Source: F22 sp963668535 (GTDB lineage: Bacteria > Bacteroidota > Bacteroidia > Bacteroidales > Bacteroidaceae). Taken from it: DNA of 64,000 bases. Positions within the stretch are counted from its first letter, which is position 1; the number at the start of each line of letters is the position of its first letter. This document shows positions 38,705 through 47,006 of the stretch, one piece after another. The position numbers were made by a program, and so were the translations under genes. The stretch is from contig OY764867.1 in assembly GCA_963668535.1 (NCBI GenBank), positions 1,798,001 through 1,862,000 on the forward strand. The letters are read 5' to 3'. The notes under the pieces are model-generated. The model did no database searches, was not told the DNA's origin, and saw only the letters and a program-made list of their open reading frames with translations.

Positions 38705-39037
38705 GTAAGCATCCGCTAAACCACACTACATAATGACGTTCCCCCTACACTAAGGGGTCAACATGCTCAAGAATATGGTTAAATGAGAAAAAGTGATAGT
38801 CATGAGAATTTTTGACACGACTTTCTCACTCCTGTCCTTTTGAGGTCTGTTTCCAGTTGGCAGGTAGTAAGGCGTGAAGATCTTCTTTGCTTTGAGTCAT
38901 GTAAGGAATCTTGGTCATGACATGAGTTAGCCACTCTCTGATATTGACATCATTATGCTTACACGAGTTGATTAGCGTAAACATGATAGCTGTGTTTTTA
39001 GCTGAGTTGTGGTTGCCACAAAACAGGAAGTTCTTTC
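38705..39037 (+). repeat. left arm of 333-bp inverted repeat
   Basis: Nearly identical, in reverse complement, to 39979-40311. A small difference is CACTACAT versus CACCCCAT near the outer end. It encodes the TnpC C-terminus on the minus strand. Confidence 0.8.
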
Positions 39038-39092
39038 TTCCTAGTGTTAGTGGACGTATGGCATTCTCTACCATATTGTTGTCTATGAGCAA
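38826..39092 (-). pseudogene. IS66 TnpC C-terminal fragment
   Basis: 88 residues: NNMVENAIRPLTLGRKNFLFCGNH is the conserved end of the IS66 DDE domain (catalytic Glu in VENAIRP), followed by WLTHVMTKIPYMTQSKEDLHALLPANW. No N-terminus is present. Confidence 0.85.
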
Positions 39093-39163
39093 TGCTGGAG
39101 ACTTTGAGCTTAGGAATCAAGTGTAATGTGTATCTTTGATATGTCAAAAAACAAGACATATAC

Positions 39164-40190
39164 ATGTTACAAGATTCCACAACCGATCAGATGATTAAGC
39201 ATCTTCTTGAGGAAAACAAGAAGTTGACCAGTTTATTGGAAAAGCAGCAACATAAAATAGATGAGCTGCTTAGCCAAGTAGCTTGGTTTCAGCGTACCAT
39301 GTTTGGTCGTAAAAGCGAGAAGCTACATATACCTGATGGTTCACCTGGACTTTTCGATGAAGAGTTTGGAGGTAAACCACTTGAAGAGATTGAAGCCAAG
39401 CGTCAAGAAGCCGAAGAGGAAATTCTTACTCAAGCAAAGCCTCAAAAGAAACGTGGTGCTCCTCGCAAAGACATCATGAAAGACTTGCCTGTTGTCGAAG
39501 AAGTCATTGAACCTGAGCAAATCGACTTGACCAAATACAAGCGCTAAGATGCCTCTTTTACCTGTCAATAAAAGTATGGCAGGAGCTAGTTTACTAGCCG
39601 ATTTGATTCAGCAAAAATATGCTTTTCACTTATCCTTTTACAGGCAAATTCAACAATTCAAGCAACTAGGTGTTAAGCTATCTTCTTCGACCATCAATGA
39701 TTGGTATAGTGCCTCTGCTAACTTATTGGAGCCACTTTACGACCTAGTCAAAAGAGAAGTCTTAGCTAGTGACTACATCCAAATGGACGAAACAGTGCTA
39801 CCTGTTATTGATAAGAGCAAACACATGGCTGCCAAACGGTATATGTGGGTAGCACGCTCACCAGAAAAGAATCTTGTATTCTTCGATTACGACAAAGGTT
39901 CTAGATCTAGCGATGCGGCCATAAAAATATTAGACGGCTACAAAGGATATTTGCAATGCGATGGTTACGGTGCGTATGGAAAGAACTTCCTATTCTGTGG
40001 CAACCACAACTCAGCTAAAAACACAGCTATCATGTTTACGCTAATCAACTCGTGTAAGCATAACGATGTCAATATCAGAGAGTGGCTAACTCATATCATG
40101 ACCAAGCTTCCTTACATGACTCAAAGCAAAGAAGATCTACACAGCTTACTGCCTGCCAACTGGAAACAGATCTCAAAAGGACAGGAGTGA
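39164..40190 (+). pseudogene. IS66 transposase TnpC with internal deletions
   Basis: The N-terminus (39164-39547) has the coiled coil KHLLEENKKLTSLLEKQQHKIDELL and the MFGRKSEKL segment, then a stop after DLTKYKR where the zinc-finger part should begin. It resumes at 39549 with LPVNKSMAGASLLADLIQQKY, DYIQMDETVLPVIDKSK (first Asp of the DDE set) and LQCDGYGAY (second Asp). It then jumps straight to KNFLFCGNHN, losing the segment with the catalytic Glu. It cannot be active. Confidence 0.85.
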
Positions 40191-40311
40191 GAAAGTCGTG
40201 TCAAAAATTCTCACGACTATCACTTTTTCTCATTTAACCGCATTCTTGAGCATGTTGACCCCTTAGTGTAGGGGGAACGTCATTATGGGGTGTGGTTTAG
40301 CGGATGCTTAC
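39979..40311 (-). repeat. right arm of 333-bp inverted repeat
   Basis: Partner of 38705-39037. It encodes the same TnpC C-terminus on the plus strand, fused to the deleted transposase frame. Confidence 0.8.
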
Positions 40312-40337
40312 CCTTTTTCGCTGGTGATGCAAAAATA

Positions 40338-42094
40338 CTAGCTTTGACTAATCATTTCTTCCAATACATTTGTTTTAGGATCAAACCCACATCTTTCAGC
40401 GATGCGCTTTCTAGCTTTAGAAACTGTTGAGCGCTCTTTGCCTAGATGAATGGCCGCTTGGTTCATTGGTACATCTAATTTCAATAGATAGCATAACAAT
40501 AAATCATAGTCAGCTATTTTCGGATATAGCGTCAAGATATTTTGTTTAAAGTTGGGTTCGTAGTAATCTACTAGTTTCATATACTTATCACGTAAATCTT
40601 CTTTGAATAGCTTTTTTTAAGCTCCTCATCTTGGTGAAGTCTTAGATAATCAGGGTCAAGGGTAAGTGTTTTCTTTGTTTCTTGTTTCTGTCCCAAGAGA
40701 GATCTTACTTGTTTCTTTGCTTCAATCATGTTTTTTCTCATGTGATGAATCTCTTCAAGTTGCTCATCTATCTTTAGCTTTGATGTCTCATGTTCGTTTT
40801 TTAAGCGAGTCATTTGAGCTTCTGCCCTTAACATGTTTTCTTCAGCCATCAAATACTTATTGGTAGCTTCTTCGATGTGTTTATGGCTTTCTTGTATCTT
40901 TCTATTCTTAGCATATATGATTAGTATAATAATCAATGATACACACACAGTAACTCCCACAGCTAGGTAGCTGAATATAAGTTGTGTTTGTTTTAGGTCT
41001 TGCTTCGCTAGGTGTTCTTTTTCTTGAGACACGTGGTAGTCATAGAGTGCTTGATATTTCTGTGCAGCATCCAGATTCTTTTGACTCATCAATGACTTGT
41101 ATGTGGTTAAGAATGTATTATAATAACTATTGGCTTTTTTATATTCACCTCGGATATTAGCTAACTGCGCTAAAATGGAGATTGCTGACATTTGGGTATG
41201 AGCACTTTTACTATTAGCTAGTGTCTTATATATATCAAATGCTTTCTCATATTGATTAGATTGAATATAGTATCTTCCTTGTAAGCTACGATATTGGTCT
41301 TGTATGGGTTGAGGGGTACTACTGTTTAGGTCTGAGTCATTTTTTAACTCCTGTATTATATTGTAAGCTAGTTCTAAACTATCCATTTCTAAATAGGCAC
41401 TAGCAAGCACCATATTAATACTACGTGTTCTTTTGTGGAGTCCTTGTATATTAGCCAATGTTTTAGCTTCCTTTAATAGTACAAAAACTGTGTCAGATTT
41501 TGTCGGATGATAACTGTTTGCCAAATCAGCTAATGCAGATGGTAGCAAAGTTGAATCATTAGCATTTTTATATGCTTCAAGAGCCATATGGTAGTACTTC
41601 TTTTCTAGTATATTATTTTCTGTTTTTCTATAAATATACCCGATTGTACCATATATGTGTCCATTTATTGATTCGTCTTTAGGGATATTGTATTGTTCTA
41701 AAATTTCAAGTAAGATTCTAAGTGCTCTTGGATAATCGTTCTTGTCCTGAAACGACGTACTTTGCAGATATTTTGCTGTCGCTGCTTTGGTTAGTTGATT
41801 TTTCTTACGATAGTATTTTTCAAGTGCAAGTGGTACAGAGTCACTGTCAATATTGATGTAACATTTACTTTGAGCTAGCAAACGAACTAGCCAATAGTCT
41901 GTTTGCTTTTGTTCGTCCCAGAGTGTTAGACTATCACTTTTATCTAGTAAAATTTGATATATGCTATCAGGAGATATGTCCAAATAGTGTTGTTCGGTTG
42001 CAAAATATGATGGTGTGCATTTAGACGTGCAATTACTTAATAATAGACATAGTAGTAGTGCTATTATAGGATATAGATTCTTAATTTTTTTCAT
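40338..42094 (-). pseudogene. membrane-anchored TPR/HTH regulator, frameshifted at an A7 run
   Basis: The first frame (42094 to 40577) has a lipoprotein-like signal (LLCLLLSNC), TPR-type helical repeats over about residues 50-360, one transmembrane helix (about 368-392, AVGVTVCVSLIIILIIYA) and a coiled coil. At 40612-40618 (seven T on +, A on the coding strand) the frame is lost. The sequence in the -1 frame, KKLFKEDLRDKYMKLVDYYEPNF then an HTH (MNQAAIHLGKERSTVSKARKRIAERCG), ends at 40338. One missing or two extra A would restore a protein of about 580 residues of the Bacteroidota TPR-TM-HTH regulator type. Transcript slippage on the A run is an alternative. Confidence 0.8.
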
Positions 42095-42098
42095 AGTA

Positions 42099-42129
42099 CA
42101 AAAGTAGTTCTTTTTGACTCATGTGCAAA
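42099..42129 (-). promoter_or_regulatory. promoter giving a leaderless regulator mRNA
   Basis: On minus: TTTG (42129-42126), 19 nt, TACTTTTG (42106-42099). The start site should fall within 1-3 nt of the only plausible ATG at 42094. Confidence 0.65.
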
Positions 42130-42232
42130 AAAAGTGAATGAATATTTCTCAGTAAAATAGCCCGTTTATATAGGAAAAGCACTATTCACTTTTAATTCAT
42201 CAATATTATTCTGCTGATAGAATCATGTTTGC

Positions 42233-42240
42233 TAGATTTG
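42233..42240 (+). promoter_or_regulatory. -7 box before small secreted protein
   Basis: TAGATTTG, a perfect match, 29 nt before the ATG at 42269. The -33 element is weak. Confidence 0.45.
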
Positions 42241-42268
42241 TTGTGTGAATTTTGAAAAATATAGATAT

Positions 42269-42639
42269 ATGAAGAAATTAATTTATTTGTTTTACTCTTT
42301 TTGCCAATTCCTTTTTATGGCAATGATGATATCAAGGTTGTCGTCTTAACTAATGACATACTAGTAACTAGAGGTTTGGTATCACTTGACTATCTTCAAG
42401 TAATTAATAATGAACTCTATGTGTGCTCTGAAAATAATATTTCTGGTACATGCTATTATACAGTGTTGAGAGAAGGCACTATTATGATGACTGGACAAGT
42501 GTCACTATCGGCATATTCTCAAACAAAGATTGAGGTCAAATCTTTACCTAAAGGGAGTTATACTATTGAGGTTGAAACGCCGACAAATTTCATTTCTACA
42601 GATATGGATATATTGGAGCGTTTTTATTTAATGGAGTAG
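42269..42639 (+). pseudogene. small secreted protein (DUF3244-like), frameshifted in signal peptide
   Basis: MKKLIYLFYSF starts at 42269. After the T5 run at 42298-42302 the frame shifts. With one extra T the product reads on as LPIPFYGNDDIKVVVLTND, giving a complete signal peptide and a 124-residue protein. The mature part has a C-terminal beta-sandwich pattern (CYYTVLREGTIMMTGQVSLS; IEVKSLPKGSYTIEVET) like the DUF3244 or T9SS-tail type of small periplasmic proteins. As it stands the signal frame stops after 26 codons. Confidence 0.65.
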
Positions 42640-42775
42640 GTATATTATGCATAAATAAAGATATGAAATGTCTCTATTTTTTATTGAAATAATCAATTCA
42701 ATATTTATCAAAAAATAGTCGACTTTTATCAATCTTATACGATTGAACCAAAATCAAGAAAAATATCATTACTAT

Positions 42776-45100
42776 ATGAAACACATGAAATTCAAACTTA
42801 TAACTGCAATAAGTCTATTGCTCTTTTCTATTCAGATGCTAGATGCACAGAACTGTCATATCTCTGGACAGTTACAAGAAGCTGGGTCTGCCAATAAGCC
42901 TATCGAGGCGGCCGAAATTCTAGTCAACGATATGGATGGTCATCCTATTTATGATGATTTCTCCGATGAAAAGGGGAAGTTCGCATTTAGTATGTCAGCA
43001 GGTAAGTATGTCATGATATATCGTCAGTTGGGTGATGTCATGAGGACTGATACCGTCAATATCCATGCTGATGTAAATTTTGGTGTTATTCCATTAAAAC
43101 TAAAAGAATATACGCTTAAGGGAGTGACTATTACATCACAGAAGAGAATACTCTCTCGCAAGAAAGATCGCTTAGTCTATCTTGTTGAGAACAGTCCTTT
43201 TGCCACAGGTTTCTCTTCTCGTGCCCTTTTTCAGAATGTACCAAGAATCGATCCTACCAGTGAAGAACTTAAGATTATCGGTAAGAGCAGTGTCATTGTA
43301 TTGATTAATGGACATCGCATCAACCTAGAAGGATCAAATTTAAATAACTACCTACAAAATATCCCTTCCGACAATGTGAGTAAGATCGAATTAATTACCA
43401 GTCCCTCTGCTGAATACGATGCAGACGGCAATAGTGGTGTCATTAATATTATCCTGAAACGACCACCTATTGGTTTCGATGGCCGTGTGAGTGCTGGTTA
43501 TATGCAAAAAACATACGCTATTTTCTTGGAAGATGCTAGTCTTTCTTTCTCTAATCAGTATCTCTCATTGAGCTATAGTGTGAGCAAGAGTGATGCGAAG
43601 ACTAAACGCAAGAGAAACTCAGCTTATGAGTTTAGTGATTATACCCGCTATTCTGATTTAGTTGGGATAAATAATTATGATATTCTGGGACAAAATTTGA
43701 GCGGTAATCTTGATTTGGGCAATGTAAATATTGGTTTCTTTTCATCTCAAAACAATTCTAATAATGACATCCGTAGCAATAGTGTTGTCGGTATTTCTAC
43801 TGATAATACTCTAGATGTACTCTCAACAACTAGGGGGCATAATAAGTATCATATGTCTACCATTTCGCCTTATGTGGAATGGCAACTCGATAGTTTGGGC
43901 AAAAAGGTAACTGTAAACTACAGTTACATCAATGTTGGTGATGATATTAATCAGCATTATACTTCTGAATCAGATCTATCGTTTAGTCACAGTACCAATA
44001 ACTATAGTTTTGTTGTCAACACCGTCAATGCAGATGCCAATCTGCCTTTTAATTGGCTGACTTTTGAGTTAGGGGGAAAATATTCCCATTTTAGAACGAA
44101 TAGCCATTCTCTATTTGATATAGCTAGTGGGTTTCTTTATAGAGAGACCATTAATGCCTTCTACGCCGATGTCAATCACAGTTTCGGTCCATTGTATGTC
44201 AAGGCAGGTGTACGATATGAACATACCAAAGACGAAGGGCTGACAATTGAAGGTATAAAAACAAATAGAAAATACGCAAACTGGTTTCCATTTGTAAACC
44301 TATCCTACAACCCTAACGATGACCATTCTTTCAGCCTAGGGTATAGCAAACATATTAATCGACCAAGTATGAACGAGGTCAATCCTACCCGTGTGTACAG
44401 TGATACTTATCATTATACTGAAGGAAATCCGTCATTGAAGCCATCCATCATGGAGAATCTAGAGTTTAACTATGTTTTCAAAGGAAATTTATCAGTAGAC
44501 CTATATTACTATCACACTTCAGATGGCTCCATGCCTCTTACTAAAATAGTTGACGAAAATACAGAAATGAGACGGCCAGTTAATTGTGTGGATATTAAGA
44601 CCTATGGTGGGAACATTGGTTACAACCTTTCTGTACATCGCTTCAGTCTATATACTAGCTTAGCGGCTTATTATACCAACGGCACATCGTATCTAGCAGA
44701 AGTCGATGACAGTGATTTGAAAAGCTTGAATACCATGGTGACTGCTAACCTTAGCTATAATCTCAAGAAGCTTAAATTCTATGCGAAGTACTATCGCGCA
44801 TTGCCAGGCCTTGAAGAGGTGTATCATACTAAGAGTACAGATCGCTTTGGATTGGGATGTAATGTTGACCTTCTCAAGGACAAATTACAACTCAGTGTAT
44901 CGGCAAGTGATATCTTTTATGGTTCTAGAGGCCGTTTTCATGTCGACTACGCCGACTATAAGTATAGAGGTATGAACGACAATGATAATAGAGGTTTTAG
45001 AATAGGTCTTACCTATAAATTCGGTAGTCATAAGGCTAAGAAATCGAATGTGGATATTGACAATAGTGAAACATATAGATTACCAGATATTAAGAAATGA
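42776..45100 (+). CDS. TonB-receptor-like outer-membrane beta-barrel protein
   Basis: About 774 residues from the ATG at 42776 (the longer frame needs a TTG at 42743). Signal peptide MKFKLITAISLLLFSIQMLDAQ, a CarboxypepD-like domain, a plug (SSVIVLINGHRINLEGSNLNNYL; SKIELITSPSAEYDADGNSGVINIILKRPP) and a barrel with GYSKHINRPSMNEVNP. The barrel ends in FRIGLTYKFG, followed by a short polar tail. Its stop overlaps the ATG of a 55-codon frame. It might import a ligand related to the peptide exporter downstream, but this is only proximity. Confidence 0.85.
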   Translation: MKHMKFKLITAISLLLFSIQMLDAQNCHISGQLQEAGSANKPIEAAEILVNDMDGHPIYDDFSDEKGKFAFSMSAGKYVMIYRQLGDVMRTDTVNIHADVNFGVIPLKLKEYTLKGVTITSQKRILSRKKDRLVYLVENSPFATGFSSRALFQNVPRIDPTSEELKIIGKSSVIVLINGHRINLEGSNLNNYLQNIPSDNVSKIELITSPSAEYDADGNSGVINIILKRPPIGFDGRVSAGYMQKTYAIFLEDASLSFSNQYLSLSYSVSKSDAKTKRKRNSAYEFSDYTRYSDLVGINNYDILGQNLSGNLDLGNVNIGFFSSQNNSNNDIRSNSVVGISTDNTLDVLSTTRGHNKYHMSTISPYVEWQLDSLGKKVTVNYSYINVGDDINQHYTSESDLSFSHSTNNYSFVVNTVNADANLPFNWLTFELGGKYSHFRTNSHSLFDIASGFLYRETINAFYADVNHSFGPLYVKAGVRYEHTKDEGLTIEGIKTNRKYANWFPFVNLSYNPNDDHSFSLGYSKHINRPSMNEVNPTRVYSDTYHYTEGNPSLKPSIMENLEFNYVFKGNLSVDLYYYHTSDGSMPLTKIVDENTEMRRPVNCVDIKTYGGNIGYNLSVHRFSLYTSLAAYYTNGTSYLAEVDDSDLKSLNTMVTANLSYNLKKLKFYAKYYRALPGLEEVYHTKSTDRFGLGCNVDLLKDKLQLSVSASDIFYGSRGRFHVDYADYKYRGMNDNDNRGFRIGLTYKFGSHKAKKSNVDIDNSETYRLPDIKK

Positions 45101-45264
45101 AAATAGTACAAAGTTTTTGCTCTGGGCATAAGGATTGCTTGAAAGATAGAGCTTTTGAGGATGAGAATAATATTTATGATGTACCAATGATTATTGTAGA
45201 TGGAAAGGTTTGGCCGAATACTTATAGGATTGAAGATATGATACATAATATTTATTTCATTTAA
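45097..45264 (+). CDS. possible small protein translationally coupled to the barrel gene
   Basis: The ATG overlaps the barrel gene's stop (ATGA). 55 residues, MKIVQSFCSGHKDCLKDRAF through VPMIIVDGKVWPNTYRI to NIYFI. Two cysteines spaced by five residues, mildly acidic, no signal peptide and no double-glycine leader. The middle vaguely recalls a thioredoxin-fold strand, but it is too short to call. Could be a gene remnant. Confidence 0.4.
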   Translation: MKIVQSFCSGHKDCLKDRAFEDENNIYDVPMIIVDGKVWPNTYRIEDMIHNIYFI

Positions 45265-45337
45265 AAGTAATTAATAGCACACGGAGATGGGTATTTGACC
45301 TGTGTCCGATTATGAAATATAGTTATATAGCAATCAT

Positions 45338-45498
45338 ATAATCTCTATGTCATTCCCTCGCCTTTTAATCTCTCTAGGCGAGGGGAAAACGTTTCCAAAA
45401 CTTATCCCTAAAACCCTTTCATCAACTTATCCAGTTGACTAGGCGTACCTTTCTCCCCAGTGATACGAAGATACAACTCACTACGCGCCATGCTTATT
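45338..45498 (-). pseudogene. remnant of a second copy of the HTH regulator's 3' end
   Basis: This stretch repeats 50678-50842: a shared ATAATCTCTATGT start, the CCCTCGCC hairpin, and then the last 27 codons (ARSELYLRITGEKGTPSQLD and KLMKGF) of the gene at 50749. A few substitutions are present. The match ends abruptly where IS66-derived sequence begins. Confidence 0.8.
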
Positions 45499-45632
45499 TA
45501 CTTCTGTTCTTTTGGTGTTTGTTTCTAGTTGGCAAGTAGTAAAGTGTGAAGCTCTTCTTTGCTTTGAGTCACGTATTGAAGTTTGGATATAAAATGAGTT
45601 TGCCACTCTCTAATATTTTTAGCCATACATTT
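45499..45632 (-). mobile_element. IS66 TnpC 3' fragment
   Basis: Degenerate match to 38826-38960 (same order of blocks, such as the complement of LLPANWKQ, then QSKEDLHALL and VANSF...). It truncates the regulator remnant next to it. The rest of the gap 45633-46025 has no gene that I recognise. Confidence 0.7.
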
Positions 45633-45773
45633 TATGTCATCATATTGTACCTCAACCAAATATTATTTATGTTGCTCACGTTTTTTTCAGCGATGCGAAG
45701 ACCCTATATTGGTATAATATGTTTTACGACAATCGTATAAATCAAGAATTACATAATTATTAGTACAGTAGTA

Positions 45774-45791
45774 CTTGACAAAAACTTGACA
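45774..45791 (+). promoter_or_regulatory. tandem CTTGACA boxes
   Basis: CTTGACA-AAAA-CTTGACA, two direct repeats with an 11-nt period. The nearest downstream gene is the exporter operon at 46214. No gene with a promoter adjoins it directly. Confidence 0.5.
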
Positions 45792-46025
45792 TAATACTAA
45801 ATTCTGCTTTTTGAATACCTCTAAAATGATTATTGTGGAAATCTTTTTTTGCGTGATTTGAGCCATTCTTTATAGAATTTGCCCAATAATATAGATGTGA
45901 ATTTGTATGTATCTAGGTGAAATGATTTCATTTTGTCAATTGTAGATATTAGAAAATATCTGAATTGTTTCAATATAATAGTAAAAAACGATATGTAAAA
46001 TCTATTTGTCAGGCAAGTTTGTGTT

Positions 46026-46115
46026 TTGACTTTTTGTTCGCATTTAATATTGCTATTTTGCGAACTATTTGCGAACTAAATATTTTGTATTATGTTTTTA
46101 TGTTAGCTACTTTTG
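46026..46115 (+). promoter_or_regulatory. peptide-exporter promoter with tandem TTTGCGAACTA boxes
   Basis: A -33 TTTG (46084-46087), 20 nt and a -7 TACTTTTG (46108-46115) match well. Directly upstream, TTTGCGAACTA is repeated twice with an 11-nt period (46057-46078), and an inverted half TGTTCGCA lies at 46035-46042. The latter is part of a TTGAC-N5-GTTCGCATTT element (46026-46045) like boxes elsewhere in the window. The leader to the HlyD gene is about 90 nt. Confidence 0.65.
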
Positions 46116-46213
46116 CAATCAATAAGTCAATATTTATTTGCGTAAATGTTTTTATGGAACTATTTTACACGGAGTTATAACTTGAGAAATTCTAATATTT
46201 CGATGAAAATTAA

Positions 46214-47002
46214 ATGTTTATTATGATATTACCCAATGATTACATCAAAAATAGCGTAGACACTTATCATTATAGCAAGCGGGTAAAAGGCCAATGGTTA
46301 TACTTGTCCCTACTTGGTGTATGCTTATTTGGCTTTCTCGTTTTACCGTTTATACGTGTTGATTTGACTGTCAATGAACAGGGTGTAATAAAGTCTTATG
46401 AAGATCCAGCTGTACTAACATCAGTCATGACAACTCAGATACACCATGTCTATGTAAAAGAAGGTGATTTTGTTCAAGTAGGTGATACATTGTTGACTTT
46501 ATGTACAGATGAATTTTCGAACATACAGAAAGAACAGTATGAAGGTGCTTTATCATATATAAAAGCTCCTGTGTCTGGGACATTGACTGATTTCGGCGGA
46601 CTTTATGATGGTAGTACCATCCAATTAGGAGAGCGCATCGGAATGATTAGTCCTGATTCCTTGATGATTGTTGAAGCCCACGTCTCTCCAAATAATATTG
46701 CATTTATTCGCGAGGATATGCCTGTTATTATTCAAGTAAATGGTTTTAATTATAATTCTTGGGGGTGTGTACATGGTGTCGTTATGCATGTGTCAGATGA
46801 CACCTTATTGGATGAAAAAAACAATGCATACTACAAAGTCAAATGCTCATTATATAGAAACTTTCTTCAATTACAAACTGGAGAACGAGGTCTATTAAAG
46901 AAAGGTATGAGTGTGCAAGTCCATTTTAAAATAGCCACTCCATCATTGTATAGTGCACTTGTGCATAATCGTGATGAATGGAAAGCGCAAAATCTGAATT
47001 GA
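46214..47002 (+). CDS. HlyD-family adaptor of peptide exporter
   Basis: 262 residues (alternative ATG at 46223). One transmembrane helix at about residues 28-50, a biotinyl-lipoyl domain (ILTSVMTTQIHHVYVKEGDFVQVGDTLLTL-type segment split by only about 10 residues from IKAPVSGTLTDFGGLYDGS) and a beta-barrel part. The long coiled-coil hairpin of normal HlyD proteins is missing, so it is a short adaptor. The stop lies 4 nt before the C39-ABC transporter. Likely links that transporter to a TolC-like outer channel encoded elsewhere. Confidence 0.85.
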   Translation: MFIMILPNDYIKNSVDTYHYSKRVKGQWLYLSLLGVCLFGFLVLPFIRVDLTVNEQGVIKSYEDPAVLTSVMTTQIHHVYVKEGDFVQVGDTLLTLCTDEFSNIQKEQYEGALSYIKAPVSGTLTDFGGLYDGSTIQLGERIGMISPDSLMIVEAHVSPNNIAFIREDMPVIIQVNGFNYNSWGCVHGVVMHVSDDTLLDEKNNAYYKVKCSLYRNFLQLQTGERGLLKKGMSVQVHFKIATPSLYSALVHNRDEWKAQNLN

Positions 47003-47006
47003 TTAT

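Larger units (their letters stand above)
38705..40311. mobile_element. rearranged IS66-family element with two identical right ends
   Basis: Both ends begin with the IS66-type GTAAGCATCCGCTAAACCACA, and the outermost 333 bp (38705-39037 and 39979-40311) are inverted copies of one another. Each arm encodes the C-terminus of the transposase TnpC. Between them lies a TnpC gene with two internal deletions. No left end, no tnpA/tnpB. No 8-bp target duplication is seen. Confidence 0.75.

Noticed and set aside
45965..46180. 71-residue frame before the exporter
   Set aside because: It covers the promoter and box repeats and has no start signal of its own.
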